Below, piece after piece: positions 53,459-63,741 of a stretch of 64,000 nt of DNA. The notes beneath the pieces are model-generated. The model saw only the letters and a program-made list of their open reading frames with translations. It was not told the DNA's origin and did no database searches. Location of the stretch: contig JANSWU010000002.1 of the NCBI GenBank assembly GCA_024743315.1, positions 480,403 to 544,402 of the forward strand, written 5' to 3'. How positions within the stretch are numbered: the first letter of the stretch is position 1; each line of letters begins with the position of its first letter. The translations under genes and the position numbers were made by a program. This DNA is from Hyphomonadaceae bacterium. Its GTDB lineage: Bacteria; Pseudomonadota; Alphaproteobacteria; Caulobacterales; Hyphomonadaceae.

Positions 53459-54325
53459 CTAGTGGCCCAGCACCAGGTGCGGCAGCACGTAGACAAAGGC
53501 GAACAGGAACAGCCAGACCACGTCGACGAAGTGCCAATACCAAGCGGCAAATTCAAAGCCGAGATGCTTTTCTGAGGTCATATTCTTCGCATAGAGCCGG
53601 AACAGGCAGACGGCGAGGAAAATGGTGCCGATGACCACGTGCGCCCCGTGGAAGCCGGTGGCCATGAAGAAGGCAGAGCCGTAGAGCGTGCCGTCAAACG
53701 TGAACTCTGCCACGGAATATTCATAGGCCTGCAAACAGGTGAACAGAATACCGAGGATAATGGTCAGCAGCAGCATGAACTTGGCATTGTCCATTTTGTT
53801 GTGCTGAAGCGCATGGTGTGCGGCAGTCACCGTCGTGCCCGACAGCAACAGGATCAGCGTATTGATCAGTGGCAGGTGGAACGGATCAAACGTGGTCACG
53901 CCGGTTGGTGGCCATTGCGCGAATGCATTCAGGCCAGCCCAGACAGGGCTGGTATGGTCAAACGTTTCACCGACGCGGGCCGGATAGAAAATGGCGAGTT
54001 CGAAGAAGCTCCAGAACCAGGCCGCAAAGAACATGATCTCTGAAACGATGAACAGGACCATGCCATATTTGAGACCGATCTCGACAACCGGCGTGTGATC
54101 ACCGGTACGGCCCTCTTTGACGACTTCGCGCCACCAACCGACCATGGTCCAGATCACCATCAGGAAGCCTGGAACCAAGGTCCAAAGCTGGCCTTCCTCA
54201 ATCCCGAACAGGCCGGTCATGTAAGTGACGCCGCCAACGGCCAGAGTCAGCACGGCGATCGAACCGATCAGCGGCCAAGGAGATGGGTTTACCAAGTGAT
54301 AATCGTGTTTGACGTCTTCGGCCAT
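53459..54325 (-). CDS. ctaE: Cytochrome c oxidase subunit III
   Basis: A 288-residue membrane protein of seven helices with the subunit III motifs FAAWFWSFFELAIF, LLSGTTVTAAHHAL and FAAWYWHFVDVVWLFLF. It stabilises and tunes proton uptake of the aa3-type oxidase. The gap of 75 bases to ctaG contains a small hairpin (gtctgc/gcagat). Confidence 0.95.
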   Translation of the reverse strand: MAEDVKHDYHLVNPSPWPLIGSIAVLTLAVGGVTYMTGLFGIEEGQLWTLVPGFLMVIWTMVGWWREVVKEGRTGDHTPVVEIGLKYGMVLFIVSEIMFFAAWFWSFFELAIFYPARVGETFDHTSPVWAGLNAFAQWPPTGVTTFDPFHLPLINTLILLLSGTTVTAAHHALQHNKMDNAKFMLLLTIILGILFTCLQAYEYSVAEFTFDGTLYGSAFFMATGFHGAHVVIGTIFLAVCLFRLYAKNMTSEKHLGFEFAAWYWHFVDVVWLFLFAFVYVLPHLVLGH

Positions 54326-54400
54326 GACAGGGAGTCCCTTGTGGCAATTACTATTTCAATCTCAGGCGCTTTTAGTCTGCAAAGCAGATTCTGCAACCGC

Positions 54401-54949
54401 TCAGTTTAAGGATGCCGTTTTCGTCGCACCCGTGAATTCGTCCGTATTGAAGAAGGTATAAGAAAGCGTGATCGTGCGCACGTCATCGGTGTTGCGCTCT
54501 TCTTCCATGGCGGGGTCGACAAAGAAGATCACAGGCAGCTTTTTGGTTTCGCCCGCTTTGATAATCCGCTCTTCAAAACAGAAGCATTCCAGCTTGCTGA
54601 AAAAACGCCCAGCCTTGTGCGGCGTCACGTTATAACTGGCAATCACACTGACATCGCTCGCGGAGGTATTTGTGACTTCATAGAATGCGAGACTGTGCGC
54701 TCCTAGCTGCACGGGCAGGTCTGTCTGTGTCGCTTTGAATTTCAGCGGCGCGTTGGCGACATTGGCGTCAAACCGCACGGTGACTTCACGGTCGCTGATA
54801 CGATCTGGGGCTTTTTGCGCAATCTGCGTGGTGCCACCAAAGCCGGTAATCCGGCAGAACGTGTCATAGAGTGGCTTCGATGCGAACGCCAATCCGAGCA
54901 TGAACAGGGCCCCAAAGGCGGCGATGATGGCGATCCGAGTATTATTCAT
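54401..54949 (-). CDS. ctaG: Cytochrome c oxidase assembly protein CtaG/Cox11
   Basis: A 182-residue copper chaperone for the CuB site. It has an N-terminal anchor (IIAAFGALFMLGLAFAS), a periplasmic domain and the copper-binding ECFCFEE motif. PVIFFVDP and the TLSYTFF segment are family features. It overlaps the small CoxF-like gene upstream by eight bases. Confidence 0.94.
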   Translation of the reverse strand: MNNTRIAIIAAFGALFMLGLAFASKPLYDTFCRITGFGGTTQIAQKAPDRISDREVTVRFDANVANAPLKFKATQTDLPVQLGAHSLAFYEVTNTSASDVSVIASYNVTPHKAGRFFSKLECFCFEERIIKAGETKKLPVIFFVDPAMEEERNTDDVRTITLSYTFFNTDEFTGATKTASLN

Positions 54950-55226
54950 CCGGCTGCTCCGAGGAGTCGGTCTGTTCAGCTTCTGCCGCTCTCATTTCTT
55001 CATAGCGGGCTTGCGCTTCGCGATCGGCATCTTCTTTCTGGGCCTCATCGAGATAGCCAGAGAAATAGAGGCGGTCGCCGCCACTGAAATCAGTTTCCTG
55101 TATGCGGATCGCCGTGGTTAGACCGACAATCACAACAAACGCGACCAAAGCCCAAGCGAGCCAAACATTGCGCCGCTTCTGCGCCTTCACCCTGGCCTCT
55201 TCCGAAATTTGAACACTCTCAGACAT
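54942..55226 (-). CDS. Small cox-operon membrane protein (CoxF-like)
   Basis: A 94-residue protein with one transmembrane helix (NVWLAWALVAFVVIVGLTTA) between basic and highly acidic ends. Small proteins of this kind lie between ctaB and ctaG in Rhodobacter and related operons, where they are called CoxF. The start overlaps the ctaB stop by one base. Its function is unknown. Confidence 0.8.
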   Translation of the reverse strand: MSESVQISEEARVKAQKRRNVWLAWALVAFVVIVGLTTAIRIQETDFSGGDRLYFSGYLDEAQKEDADREAQARYEEMRAAEAEQTDSSEQPDE

Positions 55227-56185
55227 TAAAAGCCTCCAAGCGGGAAGTATAAGCCAAAACCATGCTCGATGATGAGTGCGGCAAAGAGCCCGAACAGGTA
55301 GAGGATCGAAAACCCGAACATGCTCATGGCGAGTTTACGTTCTTCTGCACCTGCCTCAGGGCCACCCGCTTCGCTGCGCCAAAGTTTGATCGCATAATAG
55401 ATGAAGCCGACCGTCAAAACGGTGGTGGTGACGCCATAAAGAATGCCTGCGAGTCCCGTGGCGACTGGCCAAAGGCCGACTGGCGCCAGAAGAAGTGTGT
55501 AGAGCAGGATCTGGTTTCGCGTCGCTTTCGCGCCATTGGTAACCGGCAACATCGGAACACCGGCTTTCTTGTATTCCTTATGGGCGACCAGGCTGAGCGC
55601 CCAGAAATGCGGCGGGGTCCAGATGAAGATGATCGCAAACAGGATCCAGGCATCGAGTGGTGTCGAGCCGGTCACAGCGGCCCAGCCGATCACTGGGGGG
55701 AATGCTCCTGCGGCGCCGCCAATCACAATATTCTGGGCCGTCCGTCGCTTCAGGACGATGGTGTAGAACCAGCCATAATAGGCGATCGAAAGCGCCAGCA
55801 ATCCAGCGGCCAGCACATTTGAAGCGATCCACATCAGCAAAACACTGACGCCAGACATGATCAAACCAAGCGCGAGCGCTTCATCACGCGGAACGGCGCC
55901 GGATGGGATCGGACGCGTCGATGTCCGGCTCATCACCGCATCAATGTCGGCATCATACCACATATTGAGCGCGCCAGCTGCGCCAGAGCCCAGTGCCACC
56001 GCCAGGATCGACACGGCTGCGAGGAGTGGATTGATCCCCTGCCCGGTAATACCGACCGCTGCGACAAGCCCGGCAAAGGCCGTGAATACAACCAGTCCCA
56101 TGATCCGCGGCTTAAGCAGATCAAAATAGTCTTTTGCCGTAGCGAGGCGCGGGGCGGTTTCAGGCGCGGTCATTTCAACAGACAT
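55226..56185 (-). CDS. ctaB: Haem O synthase (protohaem IX farnesyltransferase)
   Basis: A 319-residue UbiA-superfamily enzyme with nine or so helices. The Asp-rich motif NMWYDADIDAVMSRT and the later KEYKKAGVPMLPV loop identify CyoE/CtaB. It makes haem O, the precursor of haem A. The 89-base gap from ctaD holds a hairpin. Confidence 0.95.
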   Translation of the reverse strand: MSVEMTAPETAPRLATAKDYFDLLKPRIMGLVVFTAFAGLVAAVGITGQGINPLLAAVSILAVALGSGAAGALNMWYDADIDAVMSRTSTRPIPSGAVPRDEALALGLIMSGVSVLLMWIASNVLAAGLLALSIAYYGWFYTIVLKRRTAQNIVIGGAAGAFPPVIGWAAVTGSTPLDAWILFAIIFIWTPPHFWALSLVAHKEYKKAGVPMLPVTNGAKATRNQILLYTLLLAPVGLWPVATGLAGILYGVTTTVLTVGFIYYAIKLWRSEAGGPEAGAEERKLAMSMFGFSILYLFGLFAALIIEHGFGLYFPLGGF

Positions 56186-56215
56186 AGGGTTTATCCCTTA
56201 AGCTTTCTACGGAAA

Positions 56216-56247
56216 CGGCCCTCCGCGATGTCTCACGCAAAGGGCCG
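56216..56247 (-). terminator. Hairpin between ctaD and ctaB
   Basis: A 7-bp stem (cggccct / agggccg) with inner GCG/CGC pairs. No U-tract follows, so it is more likely an intercistronic RNA stabiliser or attenuator than a strong terminator. It may set the subunit/assembly gene ratio. Confidence 0.4.
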
Positions 56248-56274
56248 CCCGATTTGGTTTGGAGCCGGGTCGGC

Positions 56275-57957
<1,683 letters not shown>

Positions 57958-57970
57958 CTAATTCCCTCTC

Positions 57971-58921
57971 TTACTCGACCGATGCGAGGCGCGTGCCGTC
58001 GCCCATCGGTTCAATAACTTGTACTAATTCTGTAGCCGCATCGATATCGCCAGTCTTCATGACTTCGATCCAGCGATCATACTGGTCCTGCGGGACCACC
58101 CGGACTTCGATTGGCATGAAAGCGTGATTCTTGCCGCACAATTCTGAGCATTGACCGTAATAGACCCCAGTTTCCTCAACCAGGAACCAGCCCTCGTTCA
58201 GGCGCCCAGGAACCGCATCGGTTTTTACCCCGAAGGCTGGAACCGTCCATGAATGGATGACACGATCAGAGGTGGTTTGGTAGCGGATGTAACGGTTAAC
58301 CGGAATCACCATCGGATAATCCGTTGCCAGGTAAAGCGGCTTTTCAGGCGTCGCTGGCGGATCGCTCGGCAGACCGTAATGGATGCCATTCGAGACGTAC
58401 TGGACCGGATATCCATCGGCATCGAGCTCATCCATATAGTAATAAGTCCAGGCCCAGTTGCCCATGCCTTCGGCTTTGACCGTGATCCAGCCTTCCTTAG
58501 CCGCATCAACGTAAATGTTCGGATCGTCCAGATCACCGCTTTGCGCGATCATTTCGAGATTTGGTTCATTCTCCTGATAGAACAGGTTCGAAAATGACGG
58601 ACCCGCAATCGCCACCAGAATCAGGACTGGCACCGCCGTCCAGATAATCTCAATCGTCGTATTGTGGCTAAATTTCCGCGGCTCAGGATTGGCTCGCTTA
58701 TTGTAGCGAATACAAACCCAGATCAGCAGCCCCAACACGAAAATCGTGATCGCGGTGATGATCACCAACAGATAATTATGAAAGTCATTGACCCGTTCCA
58801 TAATCCGGGTCGCGGCGGGCTGAAATCCAAGCGCGCCAGGGGTTGGTTGTCCAACCAGTTCTTGTGCGAATGCCGATCCGGTGATCAGCAGGGTCGAAAT
58901 CCATGCAAAGACGTAACGCAA
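57971..58921 (-). CDS. ctaC: Cytochrome c oxidase subunit II
   Basis: A 316-residue protein with a signal peptide (ITGSAFAQ), two helices and a periplasmic cupredoxin domain. The CuA site is in VIHSWTVPAFG and QCSELCGKNHAFMPI. No cytochrome c domain is fused, so it is the aa3 rather than the caa3 type. It heads the operon and is divergent from the TPR gene at 59072. Confidence 0.96.
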   Translation of the reverse strand: MRYVFAWISTLLITGSAFAQELVGQPTPGALGFQPAATRIMERVNDFHNYLLVIITAITIFVLGLLIWVCIRYNKRANPEPRKFSHNTTIEIIWTAVPVLILVAIAGPSFSNLFYQENEPNLEMIAQSGDLDDPNIYVDAAKEGWITVKAEGMGNWAWTYYYMDELDADGYPVQYVSNGIHYGLPSDPPATPEKPLYLATDYPMVIPVNRYIRYQTTSDRVIHSWTVPAFGVKTDAVPGRLNEGWFLVEETGVYYGQCSELCGKNHAFMPIEVRVVPQDQYDRWIEVMKTGDIDAATELVQVIEPMGDGTRLASVE

Positions 58922-59071
58922 GAGTCACTCTCCATCCAATCTTGGCTGCAGCCATATATACGTGAAAGCGTGAGGTCTACCCAATACAACCAGCTCTCAT
59001 AAAATGTCGCACTCGCTCGCTAATTGGCCGATATTAGTGTATGGTTAAACCTAATCAGCAGGAGGCATAAA

Positions 59072-59629
59072 ATGAGGCTCAAACTCATAATCGCCGCAGC
59101 AGCGACAGCTCTCGTAGCGGAAGCGGCGTCCGCACAAGTCTTCGTCATCGGCCAAGGGCTTGGCGGCGACTGTTACCAGAAAACCAAGAATCGCTATTCG
59201 AGCTTCCGCGACGCGGATGAGACCTGCACCCGCGCCCTGCGCGAACAGGCCATGACCCGCAGCAATCGCGCGGCCACTTATGTCAATCGCGGTGTGCTTC
59301 GCATGCGTGAAGGCCAATATGATGAGGCCTTGGCAGACTATTCGAAGGCAATTGAGTTGAAGCCGGAACTCGGAGCGGCCTATCTCAACAAAGGCGCCGC
59401 TCTGATCTACCAAAAAGACTTTGCCGCAGCGATCGCTCCTCTCGATCGCGCGATTGAGCTCGAATCGGCTGACTTGTTTGCGGCCCATTATAATCGAGCG
59501 ATCGCGCGTGAGAACACCGACGACGTGGCTGGCGCTTATGCCGACTTCCGGAAATCACTCGAATTGAAGCCAGGTTGGGAATTGGCTGAGCGCCAACTGA
59601 CCCGATTTACCGTCGAAGAAGGCAGCTAG
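59072..59629 (+). CDS. Secreted TPR protein
   Basis: A 185-residue protein with a signal peptide (VAEAASAQ) and about three tetratricopeptide repeats (AATYVNRGVLRMREGQYDEA; ADYSKAIELKPELGAAYLNK). Two cysteines (GGDCYQK, DETCTRA) come before the repeats. GGAGG lies six bases before ATG 59072; the longer frame to 59024 has no such site. Its partner is unknown. Confidence 0.85.
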   Translation: MRLKLIIAAAATALVAEAASAQVFVIGQGLGGDCYQKTKNRYSSFRDADETCTRALREQAMTRSNRAATYVNRGVLRMREGQYDEALADYSKAIELKPELGAAYLNKGAALIYQKDFAAAIAPLDRAIELESADLFAAHYNRAIARENTDDVAGAYADFRKSLELKPGWELAERQLTRFTVEEGS

Positions 59630-59644
59630 GTAAAAATGTTCGCA

Positions 59645-59670
59645 CTGGAGCGCTTGATCGAGCGCTCCAG
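59645..59670 (+). terminator. Hairpin between TPR gene and tldD
   Basis: A perfect 10-bp stem (ctggagcgct / agcgctccag) with a six-base loop. There is no T-run after it, so it is only a weak terminator candidate. Confidence 0.5.
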
Positions 59671-59688
59671 CAAGGTCAAATAAGCGGC

Positions 59689-61092
59689 ATGACTTATCAA
59701 GACCTGCCTTTTGACGCCCAGACCGCCGCCAATCTACTCGCAGACGCTGCCTCCGGCGCGGACGATGGCGACATCTATGTTCAACGCTCACGGTCCGAAG
59801 GCTTTGTCTTTGATGATGGGCGGTTAAAGTCCGCCACATATGATAGCAGCCAAGGGTTCGGCCTGCGGGTCGTAGCCGGTGAAGCAAGCGGCAACGCCCA
59901 TTCAGGGGAATTGTCGATTGAAGCCATTCGCCGCGCCAGCGATACCGCGCGCCAGGCCAAACGTGGCTATTCCGGCAAACTTGATACGGGCCCTACCCCG
60001 ACCAATCGTCAACTTTATCTACCCATCGATCCAACCGAAGCGCCTGACTTTACGGTAAAAACGGGCCTACTCGCAGAAATTGATGCCTGGGTGCGGGCGA
60101 AGGATCCGCGAGTCGTGCAAGTCTCTGTTTCGCTCGCCGGAAGTCATGAACAGATCGACATTCTGCGTCCGGCCGGCGAAATCTTCCATGATGTTCGTCC
60201 GTTGGTTCGTCTAAATGTCTCGGTGACGCTCGAACAGAATGGCCGCCGTGAATCTGCCTCGGCGGGGGCTGGCGGGCGTGCTGCATATGACGATTGGATC
60301 GCGCCCGAGCGGTGGCAAGGCTTGGCTTTACGGGCATTGCGCAAAGCCGAGGTCAATCTTGATTCGATTCCCGCCCCGGCTGGTGAAATGGAAGTCGTTC
60401 TCGGGCCTGGCTGGCCCGCTGTGCTCTTGCATGAAGCGGTCGGGCACGGGCTCGAGGGGGATTTCAATCGCAAAGGGACGAGCGTTTATTCCGGACGCGT
60501 CGGCGAACAAGTCGCATCCAAAGGCGTCACGGTGATTGATGATGGCACCATCGATGCGCGTCGCGGCTCACTGTCGGTTGATGATGAAGGCACGCCCACC
60601 AATCGCACCGTGTTGATCGAAGATGGCATTCTCAAGGGCTATATGCAGGACCGTCAGAATGCCCGGCTGATGGGTGTGGCGCCGACCGGAAATGGTCGCC
60701 GAGAGTCTTACGACGCGACCATCATGCCGCGCATGACCAACACAATTATGCTCGGTGGTCAGGATGACCCGCAAGAAATCGTTGCCTCGATCAAAAAAGG
60801 CATATGGGCGGTCGATTTTGGCGGCGGCCAGGTCGATATCACGTCAGGCAATTTTGTGTTCCAGTGCACTGAAGCCTATCTCGTCGAGAACGGCGAAGTC
60901 ATTGCGCCGGTCAAGAATGCCACACTGATCGGGCATGGCCCGACCGCGCTCAGCCAGGTTGAGATGATCGGCAATGATTTCGCCATGGATGACGGCGTCG
61001 GCACCTGCGGCAAGGCCGGGCAATCGGTGCCGGTTGGGGTTGGCCAACCAACGCTAAAAGTCGGTGGCTTAACCGTTGGCGGGGCCGGCTAA
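59689..61092 (+). CDS. tldD: Metalloprotease TldD
   Basis: A 467-residue subunit of the TldD/TldE peptidase. The metal motif is H248-E-A-V-G-H253 in LLHEAVGHGLEGDF, and a conserved cysteine in GTCGKAGQSVPVG near the end completes the site. TldDE trims modified peptides and antitoxins. tldE/pmbA is not in the window. Four bases overlap the convergent TonB-domain gene. Confidence 0.95.
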   Translation: MTYQDLPFDAQTAANLLADAASGADDGDIYVQRSRSEGFVFDDGRLKSATYDSSQGFGLRVVAGEASGNAHSGELSIEAIRRASDTARQAKRGYSGKLDTGPTPTNRQLYLPIDPTEAPDFTVKTGLLAEIDAWVRAKDPRVVQVSVSLAGSHEQIDILRPAGEIFHDVRPLVRLNVSVTLEQNGRRESASAGAGGRAAYDDWIAPERWQGLALRALRKAEVNLDSIPAPAGEMEVVLGPGWPAVLLHEAVGHGLEGDFNRKGTSVYSGRVGEQVASKGVTVIDDGTIDARRGSLSVDDEGTPTNRTVLIEDGILKGYMQDRQNARLMGVAPTGNGRRESYDATIMPRMTNTIMLGGQDDPQEIVASIKKGIWAVDFGGGQVDITSGNFVFQCTEAYLVENGEVIAPVKNATLIGHGPTALSQVEMIGNDFAMDDGVGTCGKAGQSVPVGVGQPTLKVGGLTVGGAG

Positions 61093-61505
61093 GATACCGG
61101 AAGTTCTTCGCACAATTCCAGTGGCGTTGGGTCGGTTTCGGGATCGTAATCTGACCCTTCAATCGCGAAGTTGAGCGGGTAGACGATATTTCCGCGGACG
61201 ACGGGAACTCCACCATCTCGCTTTGGCTCGAACAATGTATCCGCCACTGACCGTTTCGCTTCAAAGCAGAAAATGGGTCGAGTACATGAGGCCATGATTG
61301 CGAATGGCAGGCCCGCTTCATCGACGGCAAATCTTACCGCGCAATGCCCTTCAAGATTGAGCCATGACGCCAGCATCGGATATTTGGGAACCGGTGGCTT
61401 TATGACTCGAGCATCATGCGTTTGCTTCGCGCTCGCGGGCTGAGCAACAATCAACAGTATGCTGAAAGCAATCCAGGCGCGGGGCAATTGCCACCTTTGG
61501 ATCAT
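61089..61505 (-). CDS. Exported protein with TonB C-terminal-like domain
   Basis: A 138-residue protein with a cleavable signal (VAQPASAKQ) and one domain similar to the C-terminal domain of the TonB at 36205: PPVPKYP near the start, GHCAVRFAVDEAGLPF, then NIVYPLNFAIEG, which matches the VVYPLEFKLDG of that TonB. It lacks a membrane anchor and proline spacer, so it is unlikely to act as a transducer itself. It starts four bases before the peptide transporter stop. Confidence 0.75.
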   Translation of the reverse strand: MIQRWQLPRAWIAFSILLIVAQPASAKQTHDARVIKPPVPKYPMLASWLNLEGHCAVRFAVDEAGLPFAIMASCTRPIFCFEAKRSVADTLFEPKRDGGVPVVRGNIVYPLNFAIEGSDYDPETDPTPLELCEELPVS

Positions 61506-63313
61506 ACCGGTTTTTCGCCGGAGGCTCGCAGCTCGTCATCTACCGAATCAACCGCACCGACGTCGGTGCTCATCCAGCTTTTGATGATCGGCGAAATGAC
61601 CAGCATCAGCACCCCTATCCCCATGGCGACATATCCGACATTCGAATAGACCGCCGCGTAATTCGCCTTTGCGGCTGCGACATCGGTAATTTGACCGCCA
61701 ATCGTCTCTGCGCCCGTGCCGCGTGCAATGATCCCGGCAAGATAGTTTGATAGACCTGAATACAGGAACCAGGCGCCCATGGTCATGCCGACAACGCGCG
61801 CCGGGGCCATTTTGGTGACCGCCGACAAACCAACCGGCGATACCATAAGCTCGCCCATCGTATGCACCCAATAGATCAGGAAGATGAAGTATACAGCGGT
61901 CATCCCCGCCGCGCCCGACGCGCCAATGCCACCTACCAAAGACAAGAATCCTAATCCCGCGAGGAATACGCCAATTGCGAACTTGACCGGGGTCGACGGC
62001 TCGCGGCCTTTCTTCCCCAACCAGATCCAAAGCCAGGCCAGGATCGGCGCAAATATGACGATATAGCCGGCATTTAGAGCCTGGAATACAGGCGCTGGAA
62101 CGTTCACCCCGAACATGGTCTTGTCGACCAATCGATCCGTAAACAAGTTGAGCGACGAACCGGCTTGCTCGAAGAGCGCCCAGAACGGAATTTGCGCCAG
62201 CACAAAATAGATCGCGGCGAACATGCGCTTGCGCTCGGTGCCTTGCAGATTAGCGAAGCTGTAGCCAACCAGAAAGACGAATACCAAAATCCCGAGTGAG
62301 CCAACAAACCAGTCTGGAATAATTTCGGCATTCATGACGATCGCCATGGCGACGGCGATGATGCCGAGTCCTGCCAGATAACATGCCAGCTCAACATTGA
62401 TCGGCCCAATGAAAGATTCCTTGAGCTTTTCTTCAGACGGCGGGTCGGCGCGCCCATCGAGATATTTCTGGCCCCAGATGAAGACGATCAGACCTGCGAG
62501 CATGCCGATTCCGGCCAAGCCAAAACCGTATTGCCAGCCATAGACAATGCCAAGAATGCCACAGGTGATAGAGGACAGGAACGAACCTAAATTGATCCCC
62601 ATATAGAACAGGGTGAAGCCTGAATCGCGGCGCGGATCATCAAAATCATAGAGCGCGCCGACAATGGTCGAAATATTGGCTTTCAAATAGCCCACGCCGG
62701 CAATGATCAGAGCCAGCGAGAAGTATAAGATCAGGGTGAAGGTTTCCTGGCGCTCGATCCGGGTTGTAAACGAATCCGCAGCGATGGTTTCATACACCGG
62801 GGCTGTCGGCTCATCAGCAGTGTCTTTGGTGGCGAGGAAATTGATACTGCCATCTGCAGCAAATACGACCCGGCGTTCTGCTCCATCCACATCCACATAG
62901 AGTTTACGATTATCGCCGCGCCCTTCATCGAGTAATTCGATTTCGGAACCATTTGAGACGATGTATTCCTTTGATCCGCTGCCTTCAAAGGCCATTCCAA
63001 AGTGACCAAGGCAGAGCAGGATGGCGCCAAAGGTCACGGCCTTGCGTTGACCGAGATAACGATCTGCCAGCGTACCGCCAATGATCGTCATGACATAGAC
63101 CAAGGCTGTGTAAGCACCGTACATGACCGCGGATTTTTCGTCCGAAAATAGGAAATGTTGGGTCAGGTAGAGAATCAGCAGGCCGCGCATGCCGTAATAG
63201 GAAAAGCGCTCCCACATTTCTGTGAAAAACAGGATTGCGAGCCCCTTCGGGTGTCCAAAGAAACTGGTGTCGCGCGGTTTTGCAGCTGCGTCTGTCGCGG
63301 TGGTATCCGTCAA
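61502..63313 (-). CDS. Peptide transporter of the POT/PTR family with extra extramembrane insert
   Basis: A 603-residue proton-coupled oligopeptide transporter with the ExxER motif (E32-M-W-E-R36) in helix 1 and FTLFYMGINLGSF further on. Residues about 110-190 form an extra hydrophilic segment (VDVDGAERRVVFAADGS is part of it) between two early helices, which bacterial POTs of about 500 residues lack. The insert is most likely on the periplasmic side. Substrate is probably di- or tripeptides. Confidence 0.88.
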   Translation of the reverse strand: MTDTTATDAAAKPRDTSFFGHPKGLAILFFTEMWERFSYYGMRGLLILYLTQHFLFSDEKSAVMYGAYTALVYVMTIIGGTLADRYLGQRKAVTFGAILLCLGHFGMAFEGSGSKEYIVSNGSEIELLDEGRGDNRKLYVDVDGAERRVVFAADGSINFLATKDTADEPTAPVYETIAADSFTTRIERQETFTLILYFSLALIIAGVGYLKANISTIVGALYDFDDPRRDSGFTLFYMGINLGSFLSSITCGILGIVYGWQYGFGLAGIGMLAGLIVFIWGQKYLDGRADPPSEEKLKESFIGPINVELACYLAGLGIIAVAMAIVMNAEIIPDWFVGSLGILVFVFLVGYSFANLQGTERKRMFAAIYFVLAQIPFWALFEQAGSSLNLFTDRLVDKTMFGVNVPAPVFQALNAGYIVIFAPILAWLWIWLGKKGREPSTPVKFAIGVFLAGLGFLSLVGGIGASGAAGMTAVYFIFLIYWVHTMGELMVSPVGLSAVTKMAPARVVGMTMGAWFLYSGLSNYLAGIIARGTGAETIGGQITDVAAAKANYAAVYSNVGYVAMGIGVLMLVISPIIKSWMSTDVGAVDSVDDELRASGEKPV

Positions 63314-63465
63314 AATCGCCTCCCCGGCTTATAGGTCTGATTGCCCCAAACAGTCTTCTTCCTCGGTACACCATGCGCTGCGCTTCGGCTCAAGACACAA
63401 ACTGCGCATTGAAACATGAGGTTTATGGCCGGCGGACGTCCCGCTTTGCACACAAATTGTCCGCA

Positions 63466-63560
63466 GACCCCAGCGCAGGCTGGGGTCCAGGGACGGTGCT
63501 CTCAGATCGGTCTATGGGCGCCTATCGTCCATGGATACCAGCCTGCGCTGGCATCGACGG
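63466..63560. repeat. Pair of inverted REP-like palindromes
   Basis: The palindromic core CCAGCGCAGGCTGG (63470-63483) recurs as its reverse complement at 63538-63551. The flanks also match when inverted (TCCAGGGACG against TCCATGGACG), so the two units of about 27 nt face each other across some 35 bases. This is a BIME/REP arrangement. Confidence 0.7.
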
Positions 63561-63616
63561 CAAGGAATGGTACCTGGCGGACAGGGCGTAGATGCGCGAC
63601 GGTTGTGACCATAGAA

Positions 63617-63646
63617 AAACCCCGCAGCCTTGAGGCTGCGGGGTTT
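63617..63646 (-). terminator. Rho-independent terminator of tuf
   Basis: A perfect 13-bp stem (aaaccccgcagcc / ggctgcggggttt) with the loop TTGA; on the minus strand it is followed by a TTTTT run. Confidence 0.9.
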
Positions 63647-63691
63647 GATCTGTTGGGTCGGTAAGCCCCAGCCCGGCGCTTGCGCTTGGGC

Positions 63692-63741
63692 CTTAAGGGC
63701 TAAGATTGATCCACTGGATCAATCTTCGAGCCGCCCTTAAG
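63692..63741 (-). other. Extended hairpin at the tuf stop codon
   Basis: An inner 11-bp perfect stem (63702-63712 with 63716-63726, three-base loop) is enclosed by an outer 9-bp stem (cttaagggc / gcccttaag), whose right arm covers the tuf stop codon. It would form at the 3' end of the tuf message. Confidence 0.6.

Larger units (their letters stand above)
63314..63736. other. Intergenic region between peptide transporter and tuf
   Basis: About 420 bases without a gene. It contains a pair of inverted REP-like repeats (63466-63560), the tuf terminator hairpin (63617-63646) and a second long hairpin next to the tuf stop. The first 150 bases presumably hold the transporter promoter; no clear -35/-10 is seen. 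Confidence 0.6.

Noticed and set aside
63421..63600. CRISPR array at the repeated CCAGC...GCTGG units
   Set aside because: There are only two units, in opposite orientation and palindromic; this is a REP pair, not direct repeats with spacers.
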